A stretch of 64,000 bases of DNA from positions 62,001-126,000 of the forward strand of contig VZSF01005693.1 of assembly GCA_013398295.1 (NCBI GenBank), given 5' to 3'. Below are positions 61,201 to 64,000 of the stretch, in pieces. Within the stretch, counting starts at the first letter, position 1. Each line of letters starts with the position of its first letter. A program made the translations under genes and the position numbers. The DNA comes from Chionis minor. Lineage: Eukaryota > Chordata > Aves > Charadriiformes > Chionididae. The notes under the pieces are model-generated. The model was not told where the DNA came from. It was given only the letters and a program-made list of their open reading frames with translations, and ran no database searches.

Positions 61201-64000
61201 CGAGGGAACACAACCTCCAGAACAGTCGCTGAGGCTGTAATTCACTGCCCCCTGCCAGGGGCAAAGAGGGACAAGGAGAGGAGCCATAGGACTGAGCTGG
61301 CAGCTGAGTCCCTTTCCTTCAGAGGGGCGCAGGGACCGGTGCCCCTCCATCCTGATGGTGGCAGTTGTCACAGCAATTGCCACTGCCACCCTGAGGCCAC
61401 CTCAGAGGCAGCTGGTTGAGGCATCCTGGCAGCCGACCACGCAACCAAGCATGTTTAAGCAGCACAGCCAGATGTCTACATTTGCAGATACTTTAGCAGA
61501 TAGGTAGCCTGGTACTGCTGCAAACCAACGGTTCGTTATAGCAGGTCAGCACCTGCCTCGCTGCCAGTCTCCTCCATCCAGGCAAATGCTCAGAAGGGTT
61601 ATGCCTGAAGCAGTTACCACCACCTTGGACCATGACGACTTCTGCAAGTGCAAACCAAGGCTGCCACTGTTATCACAGTGATGCACATGGCGTTTCTCCC
61701 TCCCTACTTCCCCTCCTACCTGCAAATATTATTTCACTTCATTGCAGCTACTTAGGCACACCTATGATATGGGGTTTGGGGGTGGGGAAAAAAAAAAAGG
61801 CAAGACATCAATTCAGGAAAAATGATAAAGAGAGTGGAAGAGAGAATGGAAATATTCAGGTGTTAACAGACTGTGATGCACAAATGGAAAACATATTCAC
61901 TTCTGGGAAACGATGTTTAATATTTGCAAGTTACATTCATGTTTGAGAGTTCAAAATGGAAACGCAGTTCAGCCTCTTAGAGGTGCTGTCTCTTGCCATC
62001 CTTCCCTCTCGCTCCCCAACAGAGCCGCCAAAGAGGAGCAGCCTCCAGCATACTGTCACACTCACCCCAAAAAGCAGGGTGCTGCAAAGCCAACCCCACG
62101 CACCCACATACACCCCCCTGCCCCCTCCAGGTTACTTTGGTTCCCAGGGGACCCTCACCCCAGCCCTGCAAACCTAAGGAGGGAGAAGACCTACGTGGGA
62201 AGTTACCACAGTTGATCAGTGGCATTGCCATTTCAGGAACCAGGATGTCTGTATAGGACAACCAAGGTCACCTTCCAGCACACCCCTCCATCTTGCTTAG
62301 GCAAACTTCGCCCGGTGTTGCATTTCAGGCACCCCTCAGCTTTTTCACTCCCCGTGTCACACACAGATTAGCAGCCACCACGTTGTCTACATGGAAGCCT
62401 CGGCTTTCTGCTCCGTTATCAGGCACCTGCCGCGACCACCGCCTGATTTAAAGACTGCCTGGTGCTGGCTGCATCTGTAATGCAGTCACCGGTGATGAAT
62501 GGTGATGTCACAAGTGCTAGATCGCGGCATCACTGAAGGAATCGGGATGATAAAGGGGGAAGAACACCTCTATTTGCACACAAATGTCTTCGTAATCAGC
62601 AGGGCCAGCAAATGAAATAGAATTAGGCAGGAAAATAGAATTAGCATTATTTGGATGCTAACTGGAAGAAATGTGATGCTTTTAAACACTGAGTGCATGT
62701 GGTGTTTCCTGGAAAAAGGTACTGTGTGCTGACACACTGGAGACAGGCTGGGCAAAGCAAGAGAAGGGAGAGCTGAAAAGAGGTTTGGGCTCTGGAGGAG
62801 GAAATATGGGTAGAGAGGCATTGCTTTCTGCACGAAGGCTTTTACTTCAAGGAGAAGCGGGGAAAACGGAAAGTATCTGAACAGACTGAGGTGACTGAGT
62901 TTTGCTCGTTTATTCTAGAGAGAGCTGAAACTCGAGGCTCAACAGACCAGGTCTGCAAGAGTTTCCTCCCTCCCCACACCCTTTCCCCCTGTGGCCTTGT
63001 GGAAAGGACAGGAGCCTGGGGAGCTGTGCTTAAACTTCAGTTTTTGCAGCTCGCCCTTTCCCCTTCCACCTCTTGCCTTCACCCTTTAGAGCAGGATGTC
63101 CATGAGACAGAGGTGGCGATTTCACGCTGTCAGGCATGTGCCCAATGTCACCTGCTTCTGTCATACAGGCACCACCAGGAGGCATTCCCACTGGCATTTT
63201 GTAAATCCTCACCCAACTGGTGTCCATCGTTCACAGCTCTCTGCTTCCTCCCTCGCGCCTCCCTCCAGCTCTCGCAGCGCAGCCGCTGCTGATCACAGGA
63301 TCTTTGCTTTTGAAGGCAGCCCGGGGAGGAGTGCTTCCTTTTGGCTCTCTGGGAATACAAAATAATGACATGTTTTTTACTTTCCTGAACAGGAACCATT
63401 CAAAAGACACGGCGCTCTTGACAGCTCCTGGAGAAATGACGCCCCAGTGACAGGCTTCTTTAAAAAGCCTGGGCTTCTCCTGACGCCCATCTATGGTCCT
63501 TAGCATCATTAGGAGATGTTTACAGCCATTTCAGGGATGGCAGGCTCCAGATTTTCAGGCTGCGGAAGAAACACAACTTTCATTGAGCACTATCCTCTGT
63601 TCAGGCTGTGCGGTTTGGTCAAAACAAAATAATAAACATACAATTTGACGGAGGAAACATTTCCAGGAGAGCAGAGGTGCTTTTGAATAGCAGCTTCATG
63701 ATCCTTAGCTTCAGGGGTCGCATAGCACTAGCTAGAGGCAATAACTTTCAGAAGACCATGCAGCGTTAGACTCTAGGCTAAGTATCTTGACGTAGCTGTG
63801 CTAACCATTATATTTATGCATTTCCCTACGTAGTCAGTAGCATGCAGGATCTGGGGGGGGTCTGACTTCTTTTTTCTATTCTGCTATGAATTCCCTGTGC
63901 TACTTGAGAAGGCCAGTTTAGTTGCATGAAGCTAATTTACTTTTATTTTGGAGGTGAAGATTGTACTTTTCTGCCTTACCAGTACAGTAGCTGTGAAGTT
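58261..64000. other. Anonymous stretch to right edge
   Basis: No exon, RNA gene or transposon is recognised. Homopolymer A runs lie at about 59239-59251, 59800-59811, 59867-59878 and 61789-61798, and a T run at 58892-58902. The GC-richer part at 60840-61430 has mutually overlapping frames on both strands and few CpGs, so I do not call a CpG island. The - strand frame at 60255-60656 (133 codons) and the + strand frame at 62891-63292 (133 codons) have no recognised domain. Confidence 0.5.

Noticed and set aside
60840..61430. GC-richer segment considered as a CpG island promoter
   Set aside because: CpG dinucleotides look few for the GC content and no first exon-like frame follows.
1..64000. 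Search for CRISPR arrays, operons, phage or bacterial systems
   Set aside because: No spaced direct-repeat arrays, ribosome-binding sites or tightly packed ORFs exist. Transposon content is that of a bird genome.

Overview
The window reads as vertebrate, almost certainly avian, non-coding DNA. It has no long conserved ORFs, no operon structure and no RNA genes. It carries several CR1 LINEs, including a young 3' end with the octamer-type tail typical of birds, two solo LTRs of the bird ERVL-like kind, and a few very old CORE-SINE (MIR-like) relics. The species cannot be resolved, and I see no host exon that I can support. The window is best read as intergenic or long-intron sequence. Repeat identities come from remembered consensus patterns, not from a database search.

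Layout. Bases 1-12500 are rich in repeats. Three decayed copies of CR1 ORF2 (1-1045, 7130-7990, about 8735-9990) all point along the + strand, and each has lost reverse transcriptase catalytic residues. There is also a MIR-like relic (4721-4990), a young CR1 3' end (5287-5683), an ERVL-type solo LTR (8148-8729) with an imperfect target duplication, and a possible CR1 tail (12120-12485). From about 12.5 to 28 kb I recognise almost no transposon. This part holds AT-rich stretches dense in homeodomain-type words (18780-19110, 23230-23420) that look like conserved regulatory DNA. A second solo LTR lies on the - strand at about 28996-29744.

From 30 to 47 kb the sequence is mostly anonymous, with GC-rich patches that create long chance ORFs, a CNE-like block (38930-39190) and a cluster of MIR-like fragments (41.6-42.5 kb). 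At 47451-48390 a young - strand CR1 lies beside an ancient + strand CR1 tail. From 48.4 to 64 kb there is a (CA)n tract, two further relics near 52.6-52.9 kb and two CNE-like blocks. The one at 55430-55930 has an unusual nested arrangement of direct and inverted repeats.

No genes work together here. The most plausible function of the window is cis-regulatory. I did not find an undescribed multi-gene system. The best leads are the structured element at 55501-55546, the other CNE-like blocks, and the promoter-bearing - strand LTR.
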